Assembly: GCA_964350135.1 (NCBI GenBank)
Contig: CAYGJN010000043.1
Location: 1-19,724, forward strand
Length of the DNA stretch: 19,724 bases
From: CAYGJN01 sp964350135
GTDB taxonomy: Bacteria; Bdellovibrionota; Bacteriovoracia; Bacteriovoracales; Bacteriovoracaceae
Reading direction: 5' to 3'
The notes beneath the pieces are model-generated. The model saw only the letters and a program-made list of their open reading frames with translations, ran no database searches and was not told the DNA's origin. Positions 1-6,866 of this stretch are shown one piece after another. The position numbers and the translations under genes were made by a program. The first letter of the stretch is position 1; every line of letters begins with the position of its first letter.

Positions 1-917
1 CCACAGGTGTTAAAGGCACAGATATCAATATCGAACCGTCCTGGTGTGTTTCTAAAATTGACAGAATTATTAAAGTGGCCGTTATTGATACCGGTATTGA
101 TTACGAACATAAAGACCTTAAAGGTAATATGTGGGTCAATATTGAAGAAGCTAATGGTACTCCTGGTGTCGATGATGACGACAATGGTTTTATCGATGAT
201 ATCCATGGTTATGATTTTTCTAATAATGATGGTGACCCAATGGATGATAATGCTCACGGTACTCATTGTGCTGGTGTTATCGGTGCAACTCATACAGGAG
301 AAGGCATCATGGGAATCATGGAACAAGTAAAACTTGTTGGTATTAAATTTCTAAGCAAAAGTGGATCAGGTTCATGGTCTGGAGCAGTTCAATCAATTGA
401 TTATGCCATAAGAGTTGGTGTAGATATCATGAGTAATTCATGGGGTGGAACTGGTGAGTCACAGGCCCTAACTGATGCAGTTGCTAGAGCGAATGAAGCA
501 GGAATTCTTTTTGTTGCAGCAGCTGGTAATAGCCAGGCCAATAATGATACTGCATCTTTTATCCCTGCCAATATTAATGTTGAAAATGTTGTTTCTGTTG
601 GCTCTATGAATGGAAGTGGAAAAAGATCTTATTTCTCAAACTATGGTTCTGAAAAAGTTCATGTTTTTGCCCCAGGCTCAAACATTCTTTCAACAGTACC
701 TGGTGATGATTATAAAAAGTTTTCTGGAACCTCTATGGCAGCTCCTCATGTTTCAGGAATTTTAGGACTTTATTTATCTCAAGGAACTTCAAGAAATATC
801 AAAGAAGCAAAAGAGAGATTAATTACAACTTCTGCACCAGAAAATGATCTTAAAGACTTCTCTGTTTCAGGGCGTCCGTTTGATACATTTCGTTTTTTAG
901 AAAATATAAAAGACTAA
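1..917 (+). CDS. Subtilisin-like S8 serine protease, 5' end missing
   Basis: The frame is open from the window edge (codons from base 3) to TAA at 915-917, so the N-terminus, including any signal and propeptide, lies outside. All three catalytic blocks are present: Asp in AVIDTG (codons from base 75), His in DNAHGTHCAG about 56 residues later, and Ser in FSGTSMAAPHVSG near the end; the oxyanion Asn is in AAAGN. Between Asp and His lies an acidic stretch (PGVDDDDNGFIDD, then DPMDDN), seen in many secreted bacterial subtilases and plausibly calcium-binding. The chain stops about 60 residues after the Ser, so there is no long C-terminal add-on domain. The family is usually secreted; export cannot be confirmed here. 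The GTG at 75 sits within the conserved Asp block and cannot be the true start. Gly codons are almost all GGT before about base 290 and more mixed after. Confidence 0.93.
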   Translation, partial: TGVKGTDINIEPSWCVSKIDRIIKVAVIDTGIDYEHKDLKGNMWVNIEEANGTPGVDDDDNGFIDDIHGYDFSNNDGDPMDDNAHGTHCAGVIGATHTGEGIMGIMEQVKLVGIKFLSKSGSGSWSGAVQSIDYAIRVGVDIMSNSWGGTGESQALTDAVARANEAGILFVAAAGNSQANNDTASFIPANINVENVVSVGSMNGSGKRSYFSNYGSEKVHVFAPGSNILSTVPGDDYKKFSGTSMAAPHVSGILGLYLSQGTSRNIKEAKERLITTSAPENDLKDFSVSGRPFDTFRFLENIKD

Positions 918-954
918 TTTAAAATTTAAGGCCAAGCTTTTTTGCCTGGCCTAT

Positions 955-987
955 AAAAAAAAAGCTTCCCTAAGGAAGCTTTTTTTA
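955..987. terminator. Bidirectional intrinsic terminator
   Basis: A near-perfect inverted repeat has GC-containing arms AGCTTCC (963-969) and GGAAGCT (974-980) with loop CTAA. It is flanked by nine A (955-963) and seven T (980-986), so a U-tract follows the hairpin whichever strand is transcribed. It lies between the convergent S8 protease and DksA-like genes, and the TAA of the latter (985-987) is inside the T-run. A second, weaker hairpin (AGGCCA 929-934 with TGGCCT 947-952) sits just upstream and may back it up. Confidence 0.88.
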
Positions 988-1419
988 TACTCTCGCAACA
1001 GTTAGTGTTTTTCCAAGAGACTTAGACTTGCGGCCAAAAACGCTGTGTTTCTCTTCGTTTTCAGCTTCTTCTTTACATAAAATGCAAAGATCACTTGTTA
1101 GTCTTGCTTGTAATCTTGCAAATGGAATATTTCCACCACAAGATTCACACTCACCGTAAACATCCTCCTCAATCTTTTTTAATGATTTAAGAACCTTTTT
1201 TAAAAAAAGATTCTCTCTATTCGTAAATCGAGTTGTTTGTGAAAGCATAATATTTTCATTAGCTTCATCAACACTGTCTTTACCTTCAGATTGAGAAAAA
1301 TTAAGTTGGGAAGATTTTGCTGTCATGCTATTAAGAATTCTTTCTTTCTCACTTAAAAGCATGTCCCTGAGTTCGTTGGTTTGCTTGGCCGTAATACGAC
1401 GTACCGGTTTGATCCTCAT
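985..1419 (-). CDS. DksA/TraR-family zinc-finger protein
   Basis: This 144-aa protein has the DksA/TraR layout. An N-terminal helical coiled coil carries a DxxDxA motif at its tip (DSVDEA, residues 48-53). A C-terminal four-Cys zinc finger follows (C91-x2-C94 ... C112-x2-C115, in ECESCGGNIPFARL and LCILCKEE). In E. coli DksA the tip aspartates reach into the RNA polymerase secondary channel and work with ppGpp; their presence suggests an active regulator of transcription initiation rather than a structural relative. The ATG at 1419 is preceded by a run of seven G (1424-1430) at good spacing. A basic tail (residues 129-144) follows the finger. It is monocistronic and ends in the shared terminator at 955-987. 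It could be one of several DksA paralogs, so no symbol is given. Confidence 0.9.
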   Translation of the reverse strand: MRIKPVRRITAKQTNELRDMLLSEKERILNSMTAKSSQLNFSQSEGKDSVDEANENIMLSQTTRFTNRENLFLKKVLKSLKKIEEDVYGECESCGGNIPFARLQARLTSDLCILCKEEAENEEKHSVFGRKSKSLGKTLTVARV

Positions 1420-1466
1420 TCATCCCCCCCTATTGCGATGATTGAACTTTTAAGAAATTTTAAAAC

Positions 1467-1494
1467 ATAATACAGGTCATGAAACAGAAGTTAA
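1467..1494 (-). promoter_or_regulatory. Candidate promoter of the DksA-like gene
   Basis: On the minus strand TTAACT (1489-1494) and TATTAT (1467-1472) are separated by 16 bp, about 48 bp upstream of the ATG. Each hexamer matches the sigma-70 consensus only in part, and in AT-rich DNA such matches are common. Confidence 0.35.
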
Positions 1495-1570
1495 AAAGAG
1501 GAATTTATACAATTTCTGTCAGGTATTGGGGATAAATAGTGAATACTCGCAGTTGGAACGCGTTAACTAC

Positions 1571-1783
1571 TTAATTTATAACGTGAATTACTTTTCTTTG
1601 TCCAAAGTCACATTGAGTGCACCGTGCCGTTTCTTGCACAAGCATATTTCCTACATCACTAAAATGACTCATGGCCAGTTTAGATCCGCATTTAGGGCAG
1701 TTTTCAATTTTCTCTTTTACAGATTTTACATCACCAAAGTATTCTTCAAAGGACTCAAACTCATAATCGTATCTATTAATCAT
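1571..1783 (-). CDS. Small zinc-ribbon protein, 70 aa
   Basis: This short protein has two CxxC knuckles, CPKC (C29, C32) and CTQC (C55, C58), 22 residues apart, matching a zinc-ribbon fold. The first 28 residues are acidic and aromatic-rich (YDYEFESFEEYFGD), and the C-terminus is short and basic. AAAGGTGG (1788-1795) lies just upstream of the ATG, which supports translation. The plus-strand frame over the same bases has no recognisable motif, so I regard the minus strand as coding. I do not recognise a named family. The ribbon suggests nucleic-acid or protein binding, but that is inference. It stands alone between the DksA-like gene and yceF. Confidence 0.68.
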   Translation of the reverse strand: MINRYDYEFESFEEYFGDVKSVKEKIENCPKCGSKLAMSHFSDVGNMLVQETARCTQCDFGQRKVIHVIN

Positions 1784-1921
1784 AATGCCACCTTTAAACT
1801 GCTAACAAAGTCATAATCGGAGAGCTGTTAGAAAACATTAAAAACTAGAAAAGTTGGGAATATTAAGGAGCAAAGAGCAAAAGAAATAGGCAGAGATACC
1901 AAAGTTTGTTACTAGATCTTT
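1784..1921. other. Intergenic gap between divergent genes
   Basis: This 138-bp AT-rich gap should contain the promoters of the zinc-ribbon gene (minus) and yceF (plus). A weak inverted repeat (CTAACA 1802-1807 with TGTTAG 1826-1831) is visible. No convincing -35/-10 pair was found on either strand. Confidence 0.4.
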
Positions 1922-2503
1922 ATGAAAAAACTAATACTTGCAAGCCAGTCCCCCTTCAGAAAAGAACTATTAAAAAGACTTCAAATTCCATTTGAAACTT
2001 CTAATCCAAGAGTTAATGAAGATATTTTTAAATCAGAAATCAAAGAACCTCTGCAATTGGCCCAAACTCTAGCAAAGCAAAAAGCAGTAAATATACTGGC
2101 AGGTCTTAAAGATACTGTGGTTATTGGCTCTGATCAGGTGGCTCATTGCGAGGGAGAGATTCTTGATAAACCTGGTAGTAAAGAAAAGGCCTTAGAACAA
2201 TTGATAAGTTTAAATGGCAAAACTCATGAGCTTATTACAAGTGTCTATATAGTAAGCTCTAATAAAGCGGTTGAGTTCACAAATATAACAAGACTTACAA
2301 TGAAAAATCTTAGTCCAGCGGAGCTTTCAATCTATATTGATAAAGACCAGCCCTTTCAAAGTGCAGGCTCTTATATGATTGAACGTGCAGGTATTGCTCT
2401 ATTTTCAAAAATAGACACTGATGACTTCACGGCCATTATTGGCCTACCACTTTTGCAATTAACTCAAGCTCTACAAGAATTTGAAATAAAGGTACTTTCT
2501 TGA
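1922..2503 (+). CDS. yceF: Maf-family nucleotide pyrophosphatase, YceF type
   Basis: The 193-aa product matches the Maf/HAM1 superfamily throughout. It begins with the Maf signature LILASQSPFRKELL (residues 4-17), and the catalytic Asp is in VIGSDQV (D71). The SDQV form, LQIPFE near residue 20 and the GIALF...IIGLPL C-terminal block resemble E. coli YceF rather than the ADT-type YhdE branch. YceF proteins hydrolyse 7-methyl-GTP to the monophosphate, cleaning up modified nucleotides in the cytosol; the substrate here is inferred from family. The start is set by homology because MKKLILAS is the usual N-terminus, yet no good ribosome binding site precedes it. The gene ends in a TTGA overlap with yidD, so the two are probably translationally coupled. 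Confidence 0.88.
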   Translation: MKKLILASQSPFRKELLKRLQIPFETSNPRVNEDIFKSEIKEPLQLAQTLAKQKAVNILAGLKDTVVIGSDQVAHCEGEILDKPGSKEKALEQLISLNGKTHELITSVYIVSSNKAVEFTNITRLTMKNLSPAELSIYIDKDQPFQSAGSYMIERAGIALFSKIDTDDFTAIIGLPLLQLTQALQEFEIKVLS

Positions 2504-2715
2504 GGCTCTTTTTTATTTTTCTTATTAAGATTTATCAATGGACTCTTAAACCTTTTCTAGGTCCAAGGTGCCGATTCAATCCAAGTTGCTCCCATTATGC
2601 AATTGAGTGCTTTGAAAACTTCAATGCTTTTAGAGCAAGTATTTTAACTCTAAAAAGAATTAGTAAATGTCATCCCTGGAACCCTGGTGGTAATGACCCT
2701 GTGCCTAGAAACTAA
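2500..2715 (+). CDS. yidD: YidD, membrane protein insertion efficiency factor
   Basis: The 71-aa protein has the full YidD signature: a short amphipathic/hydrophobic N-terminus (FFIFLIKIYQWTLKPFLG), then GPRCRFNPSCSHYAIE (Cys 24 and 30) and KCHPWNPGGNDPVP at the end (Cys 57). YidD sits on the inner face of the cytoplasmic membrane and assists YidC-dependent insertion. The start is TTG at 2500, overlapping the yceF stop by four bases. AAAGG (2488-2492) is seven bases upstream, and no ATG lies before the conserved region. In most bacteria yidD sits between rnpA and yidC, so pairing with a maf gene is less usual. Its TAA and the TAG of the convergent DOMON-like gene share bases, leaving no room for a terminator. 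Confidence 0.93.
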   Translation: MRLFFIFLIKIYQWTLKPFLGPRCRFNPSCSHYAIECFENFNAFRASILTLKRISKCHPWNPGGNDPVPRN

Positions 2716-3194
2716 ATTTCAATAAAATTTTCAAAATCATGAAAGTCTGGTTCCTCAGCACTGTGCTTTATGGCCCAATACTCCATAGGTCCAACAGTAG
2801 TTGCATTAATTGAAAAATGTGAAAAACGCACTTCAGGTAAAACTAAAATGGCCTTCACTCCATCGGCCATAATACTAAGTTCTAGAAGTTTAAAGTCATT
2901 TGATTCAACCATCCCCTTTCTATAATCATCAAAATAATAACAATTCCATTTACCATTAGGGGATAAATTAATTTCATAATATGCAGTACTATTTCTAATT
3001 TTTAAAAAACCTTCAAAACAAGTGCTTTGCCATAAATTATGGGACCTTGGAACTTGTGATAAATTAAAAAGAGCAAATTTGGAGTACCCTTCAATTCTAT
3101 AAGTAAGAGTAACTGTGTGATCATAGGTTTGGATATTAGAATACAAACTAAGATCAGACTTACCAAATGGTCTTAGTTCAAAATCTTTATTCAT
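2712..3194 (-). CDS. DOMON-like domain protein
   Basis: The 160-aa product resembles the bacterial DOMON-like family (a beta-sandwich of unknown function) in several spaced blocks: LWQSTCFEGFL (54-64), YYEINLSPNGKWNCYYFDDYR (72-92, a diagnostic NLSP-G-W stretch) and a C-terminal YWAIKHSAEEPDFHDFENF (139-157). No signal peptide is visible, so it is probably cytosolic. DOMON folds elsewhere bind heme or sugars, but no ligand can be inferred here. The ATG at 3194 has AAGGG five bases upstream. It starts two bases after the DUF2797 stop, making it the last gene of a three-gene minus-strand operon with the esterase and DUF2797. It ends sharing bases with the yidD stop. Confidence 0.72.
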   Translation of the reverse strand: MNKDFELRPFGKSDLSLYSNIQTYDHTVTLTYRIEGYSKFALFNLSQVPRSHNLWQSTCFEGFLKIRNSTAYYEINLSPNGKWNCYYFDDYRKGMVESNDFKLLELSIMADGVKAILVLPEVRFSHFSINATTVGPMEYWAIKHSAEEPDFHDFENFIEI

Positions 3195-3196
3195 AA

Positions 3197-3988
3197 CTAC
3201 CCTTTGAAATAAAGATAATACCCTTGATGCTTTCTCATATTTAAAACACCGTTATCAAATATAAGGTATTGTCCTTTTATCCCTGTTAAAGTTCCTTCAA
3301 TAAGTGGCTTTTTATCAAAACTAAAAGAGCTTATTTTCTTAGGAACTTCTAATATAGGGTATTCTATATTGACTTCATCATCTTCAGACTCAATGGCATT
3401 ATAATCATCAAAAAGGTAATCAAACTCATTGAAAATACGCTCTTTTTCTTCATAAAGGTCAACATCAATAAATTCACCTTTAAGCATGTTTCGCCAATTA
3501 GTCTTGTCATTCATGGTCTTTTTTACCTCGGCCTCAATAAGACCTGAAATATGACGAGTTTCTACTTCGACTAATTTAAGTGCCTTAACAGCTCCCTGAT
3601 CTATCCAGCGGGTAGGTGTTTGAGTATGCCTAGTGATTCCAATTTTCACTCCTGAAGTAATCGAGAGATAAATATAATGAGGAATCATACAGTTTTTTTT
3701 CCCCCACTCAGGCTCTCGACAAGTGCCTTTATCAAAATGGCATTTCTCTGGAGAGAGAATACAGGAGTCACATTGGGCAAGCTTTATAAAATTTGGATAT
3801 GAATAACCTTGTCCGTAAGACTTTTTAATCAATTTACCATCATAGATATCATTGATTTGTCCTTTAAATTCAAAGCTTATTTTCTTACCAAGATACTCAT
3901 TTAGCTTTAAAAGGTTTTCCCCCATAGGAAGAGCGTACTGCACAGGAGAGCTTAGCTCAGATTTCATTTTAAGAATATTACCTTCCAT
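3197..3988 (-). CDS. DUF2797 family protein, first Cys set lost
   Basis: The 263-aa product carries hallmark DUF2797 stretches: KKSYGQGYSYPNF, LAQCDSCILSPEKCHF, CREPEWGKKNC, HYIYLSITSGVKIGITR and PTRWIDQGAVKALKL, followed by DKTNWRNML. Function is unknown; the YLS...VKIGITR segment loosely recalls GIY-YIG-like folds, which is only a suggestion. From memory of the family, the segment here reading INDIYDGKLIKKSYGQGYSYPNF usually carries two CxxC pairs; here those positions are D, D, S and N, whereas the later Cys cluster is intact. The ATG at 3988 overlaps the esterase stop by 11 bases and has AGGAGAG (3996-4002) seven bases upstream, better supported than the internal Met8. It is the middle gene of the esterase-DUF2797-DOMON operon. 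Confidence 0.85.
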   Translation of the reverse strand: MEGNILKMKSELSSPVQYALPMGENLLKLNEYLGKKISFEFKGQINDIYDGKLIKKSYGQGYSYPNFIKLAQCDSCILSPEKCHFDKGTCREPEWGKKNCMIPHYIYLSITSGVKIGITRHTQTPTRWIDQGAVKALKLVEVETRHISGLIEAEVKKTMNDKTNWRNMLKGEFIDVDLYEEKERIFNEFDYLFDDYNAIESEDDEVNIEYPILEVPKKISSFSFDKKPLIEGTLTGIKGQYLIFDNGVLNMRKHQGYYLYFKG

Positions 3989-4658
3989 TTAAAAACTCTC
4001 CTAATAAATGAATGATAGAAAGCGGTATTTCATGTCCACCAGCAAAATCTTGAAATTGATATTTAGTATGGACCGATAAAAAATCTTTAAGTTCGCTGGC
4101 CCATGAGTATGGAAGGACTGGATCCATTGTTCCATGAGTTTGCAGACAATTAATATCTTTTAATTGCTCAATTTGATTTTTCCATTTTGAAAGACGATTA
4201 GGAGCAGAACTTAATAAAAATAATCCATCAGGTTTCCAATTCAGCTCAGTTGCTACATCAAGAGCGACCATAGAGCCTTGAGAGAAACCTCCTAAAAATA
4301 ATTGTTTATATTTTGGTCTTAAGTATTCACATAACTCACAAACCATCTCTGTTGCGCGATTCATTGCTTGCACCATCTCTGGTGTAAAAAGGGATTCAAA
4401 GCTTTGGCCATTTTCTAGAGCTTCAAATTTTTCAATAGCAATTGGAAACCAGGCCTTAGAGGGAAAAAAAGGTGAATCAAAAGCTTTTAAAGGAGCATCA
4501 GGGTTATACCAATCAAAGCTTTTATGAGAGTTTATGGCATCAGCAATAGGAGCAAGATCATGCATATTTGCACCAAAGCCATGCAGGGTGATCACGGCCT
4601 TCTCAGCGTTGTTCTTTTGAACCAAACACTCTAGACTTTTAATTGTTTCTAAACCCAT
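3978..4658 (-). CDS. Alpha/beta hydrolase, carboxylesterase/phospholipase type
   Basis: This is a 226-aa serine hydrolase of the small carboxylesterase/acyl-protein thioesterase type. TLHGFGAN (residues 24-31) forms the oxyanion loop, the nucleophile is Ser126 in LGGFSQGSM, Asp179 is in HGTMDPVLP and His209 in GGHEIP. No signal peptide is present, so it is cytosolic; substrates could be short acyl esters or lysophospholipids. The open frame runs 36 codons further upstream to 4766, but those codons are antisense to the HIT gene and precede the domain. I therefore start at the ATG at 4658 (MGLETIKSLE). Only a weak AGGT lies upstream of it. It begins ten bases from the divergent HIT start and leads into DUF2797. 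Confidence 0.85.
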   Translation of the reverse strand: MGLETIKSLECLVQKNNAEKAVITLHGFGANMHDLAPIADAINSHKSFDWYNPDAPLKAFDSPFFPSKAWFPIAIEKFEALENGQSFESLFTPEMVQAMNRATEMVCELCEYLRPKYKQLFLGGFSQGSMVALDVATELNWKPDGLFLLSSAPNRLSKWKNQIEQLKDINCLQTHGTMDPVLPYSWASELKDFLSVHTKYQFQDFAGGHEIPLSIIHLLGEFLNGR

Positions 4659-4668
4659 TGGAGTACCT

Positions 4669-5058
4669 ATGTCCTCAATATTTACAAAAATTATTAATGG
4701 TGAGCTTCCTTGCCACAAGGTTATGGAAGACGATTTTAGCATGTCCATCATGACTATTGCACCCATAACACCTGGGCATGTGATTGTTTACCCAAAGATT
4801 GAAGTTGATCATTTGCCAGATATTCCTACGGATATTTATTTAAAAGTTATGGAGCATGCTCAAATTATTTCAAAGGCAATCCATAAAGCCTCCGGCAAAA
4901 AACGTGTCACTATGGCCATTCAGGGCTTTGAAGTGCCACATTTTCATGTGCATCTGATACCGGCCGATGGTCCGTCTGAGTTTGATTTTAAACTAGCTAA
5001 GAAGGCTTCAGACCAAGATCTAGCTGCTATATGTGCGAAAATTCGAGACTGCCTCTAA
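4669..5058 (+). CDS. HIT-family hydrolase
   Basis: The 129-aa protein has the histidine-triad motif PHFHVHLIPAD (His 91, 93 and 95; His95 is the expected nucleophile) and the usual N-terminal segments FTKIINGELPCHKV and PITPGHVIVYPK. HIT proteins of this bacterial HinT-like type hydrolyse nucleoside phosphoramidates or dinucleotide polyphosphates in the cytosol; the exact substrate cannot be read from sequence. GGAG (4660-4663) is five bases before the ATG. The start lies ten bases from the start of the divergent esterase, so each promoter must lie in or near the other coding region. The Cys-tailed protein gene follows 51 bp downstream and may be co-transcribed. Confidence 0.92.
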   Translation: MSSIFTKIINGELPCHKVMEDDFSMSIMTIAPITPGHVIVYPKIEVDHLPDIPTDIYLKVMEHAQIISKAIHKASGKKRVTMAIQGFEVPHFHVHLIPADGPSEFDFKLAKKASDQDLAAICAKIRDCL

Positions 5059-5109
5059 GCTTTACAGTTTTGATTCATTTTGGATGAGATTAAGGAGTAT
5101 AATAATCTA

Positions 5110-5535
5110 ATGACTTATAAATATCAGATTAATAAAGGCTACAGATTTCTTATTACTGAAGATCAAAAGATTTTATTTATTCTTAATGAGAATGATATTA
5201 ATGAATCCGCATTTTTATATAAAGGCCCAGGCATCGCTTATTTAGACGAAGTTATAACTGACAATACTCATTTTGAAGATAAAGACTTTCAAATACCATC
5301 AACGGATTCACAGTATTTAGATTTATTAAAAGAACTCCATAATCATAAAATTGTAAGTTTTCTTAATCATGAGAAAAACTTCCAATTAAAATCCCAACAT
5401 CTTCAAGAAAAGAATTTTCTAGATCTTACAGAAGAAGAATTTGAAGCTTTAGCATTTTGTAGCCAGGAATGCATGGGCGGTGTTCTTTATGAAGTCTGTA
5501 TTTCAGGTGATGGAGGCCCCATAGGATCTTGTTAG
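5110..5535 (+). CDS. Unrecognised 141-aa protein with Cys-rich tail
   Basis: I do not recognise a family with confidence. Residues 1-90 look like a small beta-plus-helix domain. The order INKGYRFLITEDQKILFIL, FLYKGPGIAYLDEV, YLDLLKELHNHKIVSFL resembles the N-terminal leader-binding (RRE/winged-helix) part of SagC-type azole-peptide (TOMM) proteins; this is a resemblance by eye. All four Cys (117, 121, 130, 141) lie in the last 25 residues, after an acidic LTEEEFEALAF, and the final residue is Cys. The tail also has GG pairs and GDGGPIGSC. AAGGAG (5092-5097) is twelve bases before ATG 5110, slightly far; a TTG at 5080 would add ten residues but has no ribosome site. No peptide-modifying enzyme is nearby. 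Confidence 0.72.
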   Translation: MTYKYQINKGYRFLITEDQKILFILNENDINESAFLYKGPGIAYLDEVITDNTHFEDKDFQIPSTDSQYLDLLKELHNHKIVSFLNHEKNFQLKSQHLQEKNFLDLTEEEFEALAFCSQECMGGVLYEVCISGDGGPIGSC

Positions 5536-5536
5536 T

Positions 5537-5998
5537 TTAAATATTACAAATATACTCAAATTCATCTTTTGAAACAGGTATAATTGATAATCTGCTTCCC
5601 TTTTGTAATAAACGCATTTTTTCTAATTTTTTATGCTTTTTAAGCTCATCTAAGGGTACTAGGTTTTTAAATTTTTCAATAAATTTAACTTGAACCATAA
5701 ACCACCGAGGGTTTTCTTTAGTAGATTTCTCATCAAAATATTTAGATTTTTTGTCCCAAGATGTATGATCAGGGAAAGCTTCTTTTATAACTTCAGCAAT
5801 CCCAGCCACACCAGGTGGTTTAGCATTAGAGTGATAAAAAAGAACCAGATCCCCTTTTTTCATATCATCTCTCATAAAGTTTCTGGCCTGGTAATTTCTT
5901 ACTCCATCCCAAGGCTCACCTTTAGCCCCTCTTTTTTTAAGATCATCAATACCAAAGACATCCGGCTCAGATTTCATAAGCCAATAGTTTTTTGCCAT
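5537..5998 (-). CDS. EVE domain (PUA-like) protein
   Basis: The 153-aa product is a single EVE domain over its whole length. Diagnostic stretches are YWLMKSEPDVFGIDDL (5-20), WDGVRNYQARNFMRDDMKKGD (30-50), VLFYHSNAKPPGVAGIAEV (52-70) and PRWFMVQVKF (98-107). EVE domains are related to PUA and YTH folds and are thought to bind modified bases in DNA or RNA; bacterial single-domain members have no settled role. AAGGAT within the end of speE precedes the ATG, and the gap to the speE stop is two bases. It is therefore the last gene of the cysS-speE operon. It ends one base from the stop of the convergent Cys-tailed protein gene, with no terminator between them. Confidence 0.92.
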   Translation of the reverse strand: MAKNYWLMKSEPDVFGIDDLKKRGAKGEPWDGVRNYQARNFMRDDMKKGDLVLFYHSNAKPPGVAGIAEVIKEAFPDHTSWDKKSKYFDEKSTKENPRWFMVQVKFIEKFKNLVPLDELKKHKKLEKMRLLQKGSRLSIIPVSKDEFEYICNI

Positions 5999-6000
5999 TT

Positions 6001-6858
6001 CTAATCCTTAAAATACTTTTTGATTTTTTCTAGTTGGAAATTTGGTAGTGCAAATGCTGCTTTATGGATTTCATTATTATAATAGCCAAATTCAAGACCA
6101 GATTTTTTTGACTTAGTTTCATCTAGATCTTTTAAGGGATGAACTCCTTTGGATCCATAACTGAAAGTCCAAAGCCCACCAGGGTAAGTGAGATTATGAT
6201 AATTATAAGCTCTTGCTATTGGAAAAATTTCACTCACAATAGACATGAGCTTTTCTTGCATAGGAGCTGCATAAAATGGAGACTCAGCTTGAGAGACAAC
6301 AATTCCATTATCGTTTAAACATTTGTTTATATCCTGATAAAACTCTGGCCCAAACAAAGGTTGCGCTGGACCAATAGGATCAGTGGAATCCACTATAATT
6401 ACATCAAATTTTTTATCTGTTTCTTTAACGTATTTAACACCATCTTCAATTAAAAGTTCTAGCTTGGGGTTACTAAAACATGCTGATGTCTGAGGAATAT
6501 GTTTCCTACAACCCTCAACCACAACAGGGTCAATTTCAACCATAACACAACTCTCAACAGAGCTATGACGAAGCACTTCCCTAGCAGATCCTCCGTCTCC
6601 TCCACCGATAACTAATACGCTTTTAGGATTCGGGTGAGAAAACATAGGTACATGAACAATCATATCGTGATAGATAAACTCATCACGCTCAGTAATCATC
6701 ACAAGTCCATCATTTAAGAGCATCTTTCCATGACCTCGAGTTTCAACAATATCAACTTTTTGAAAATCAGACTGTCCGCTAAAAAGAGTTCTATCAACTC
6801 TAAAACGGATTCCATAAAAATCTTCAAATCTCTCTTCAATCCATAACTCACTATTCAT
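6001..6858 (-). CDS. speE: Spermidine synthase
   Basis: The 285-aa protein transfers the aminopropyl group of decarboxylated AdoMet to a diamine, normally putrescine giving spermidine. It has MLLNDGLVMITERDEFIYHDMI (46-67), the nucleotide-binding VLVIGGGDGGSAREVLRH (81-98), the acidic VEID (107-110) and the catalytic VDSTDPIGPA (156-165; D157 and D160). Its length is standard for bacterial and eukaryotic spermidine synthases. GAGG lies five bases before the ATG at 6858, and the gap to the speD stop is eight bases, so the two are co-transcribed in pathway order. No ornithine or arginine decarboxylase is in the window, so the putrescine source is unknown here. Polyamine specificity (spermidine versus thermospermine or spermine) cannot be assigned by eye. 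Confidence 0.95.
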   Translation of the reverse strand: MNSELWIEERFEDFYGIRFRVDRTLFSGQSDFQKVDIVETRGHGKMLLNDGLVMITERDEFIYHDMIVHVPMFSHPNPKSVLVIGGGDGGSAREVLRHSSVESCVMVEIDPVVVEGCRKHIPQTSACFSNPKLELLIEDGVKYVKETDKKFDVIIVDSTDPIGPAQPLFGPEFYQDINKCLNDNGIVVSQAESPFYAAPMQEKLMSIVSEIFPIARAYNYHNLTYPGGLWTFSYGSKGVHPLKDLDETKSKKSGLEFGYYNNEIHKAAFALPNFQLEKIKKYFKD

Positions 6859-6866
6859 TTTTGCCT

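Noticed and set aside
1557..1564. Palindrome AACGCGTT next to GTTAAC
   Set aside because: Only 8 bp, no T-tract or paired promoter; chance match cannot be excluded.
1526..1816. Plus-strand frame opposite the small zinc-ribbon gene
   Set aside because: No motif or ribosome site; the minus strand has paired CxxC knuckles and a good ribosome site.
4659..4766. N-terminal extension of the esterase to an upstream ATG
   Set aside because: These codons are antisense to the start of the HIT gene and precede the hydrolase domain; ATG at 4658 fits the family.
5084..5110. Eight-codon leader ORF ending in TAATG overlap with the Cys-tailed protein
   Set aside because: No ribosome site of its own and too short to judge; it is likely accidental.
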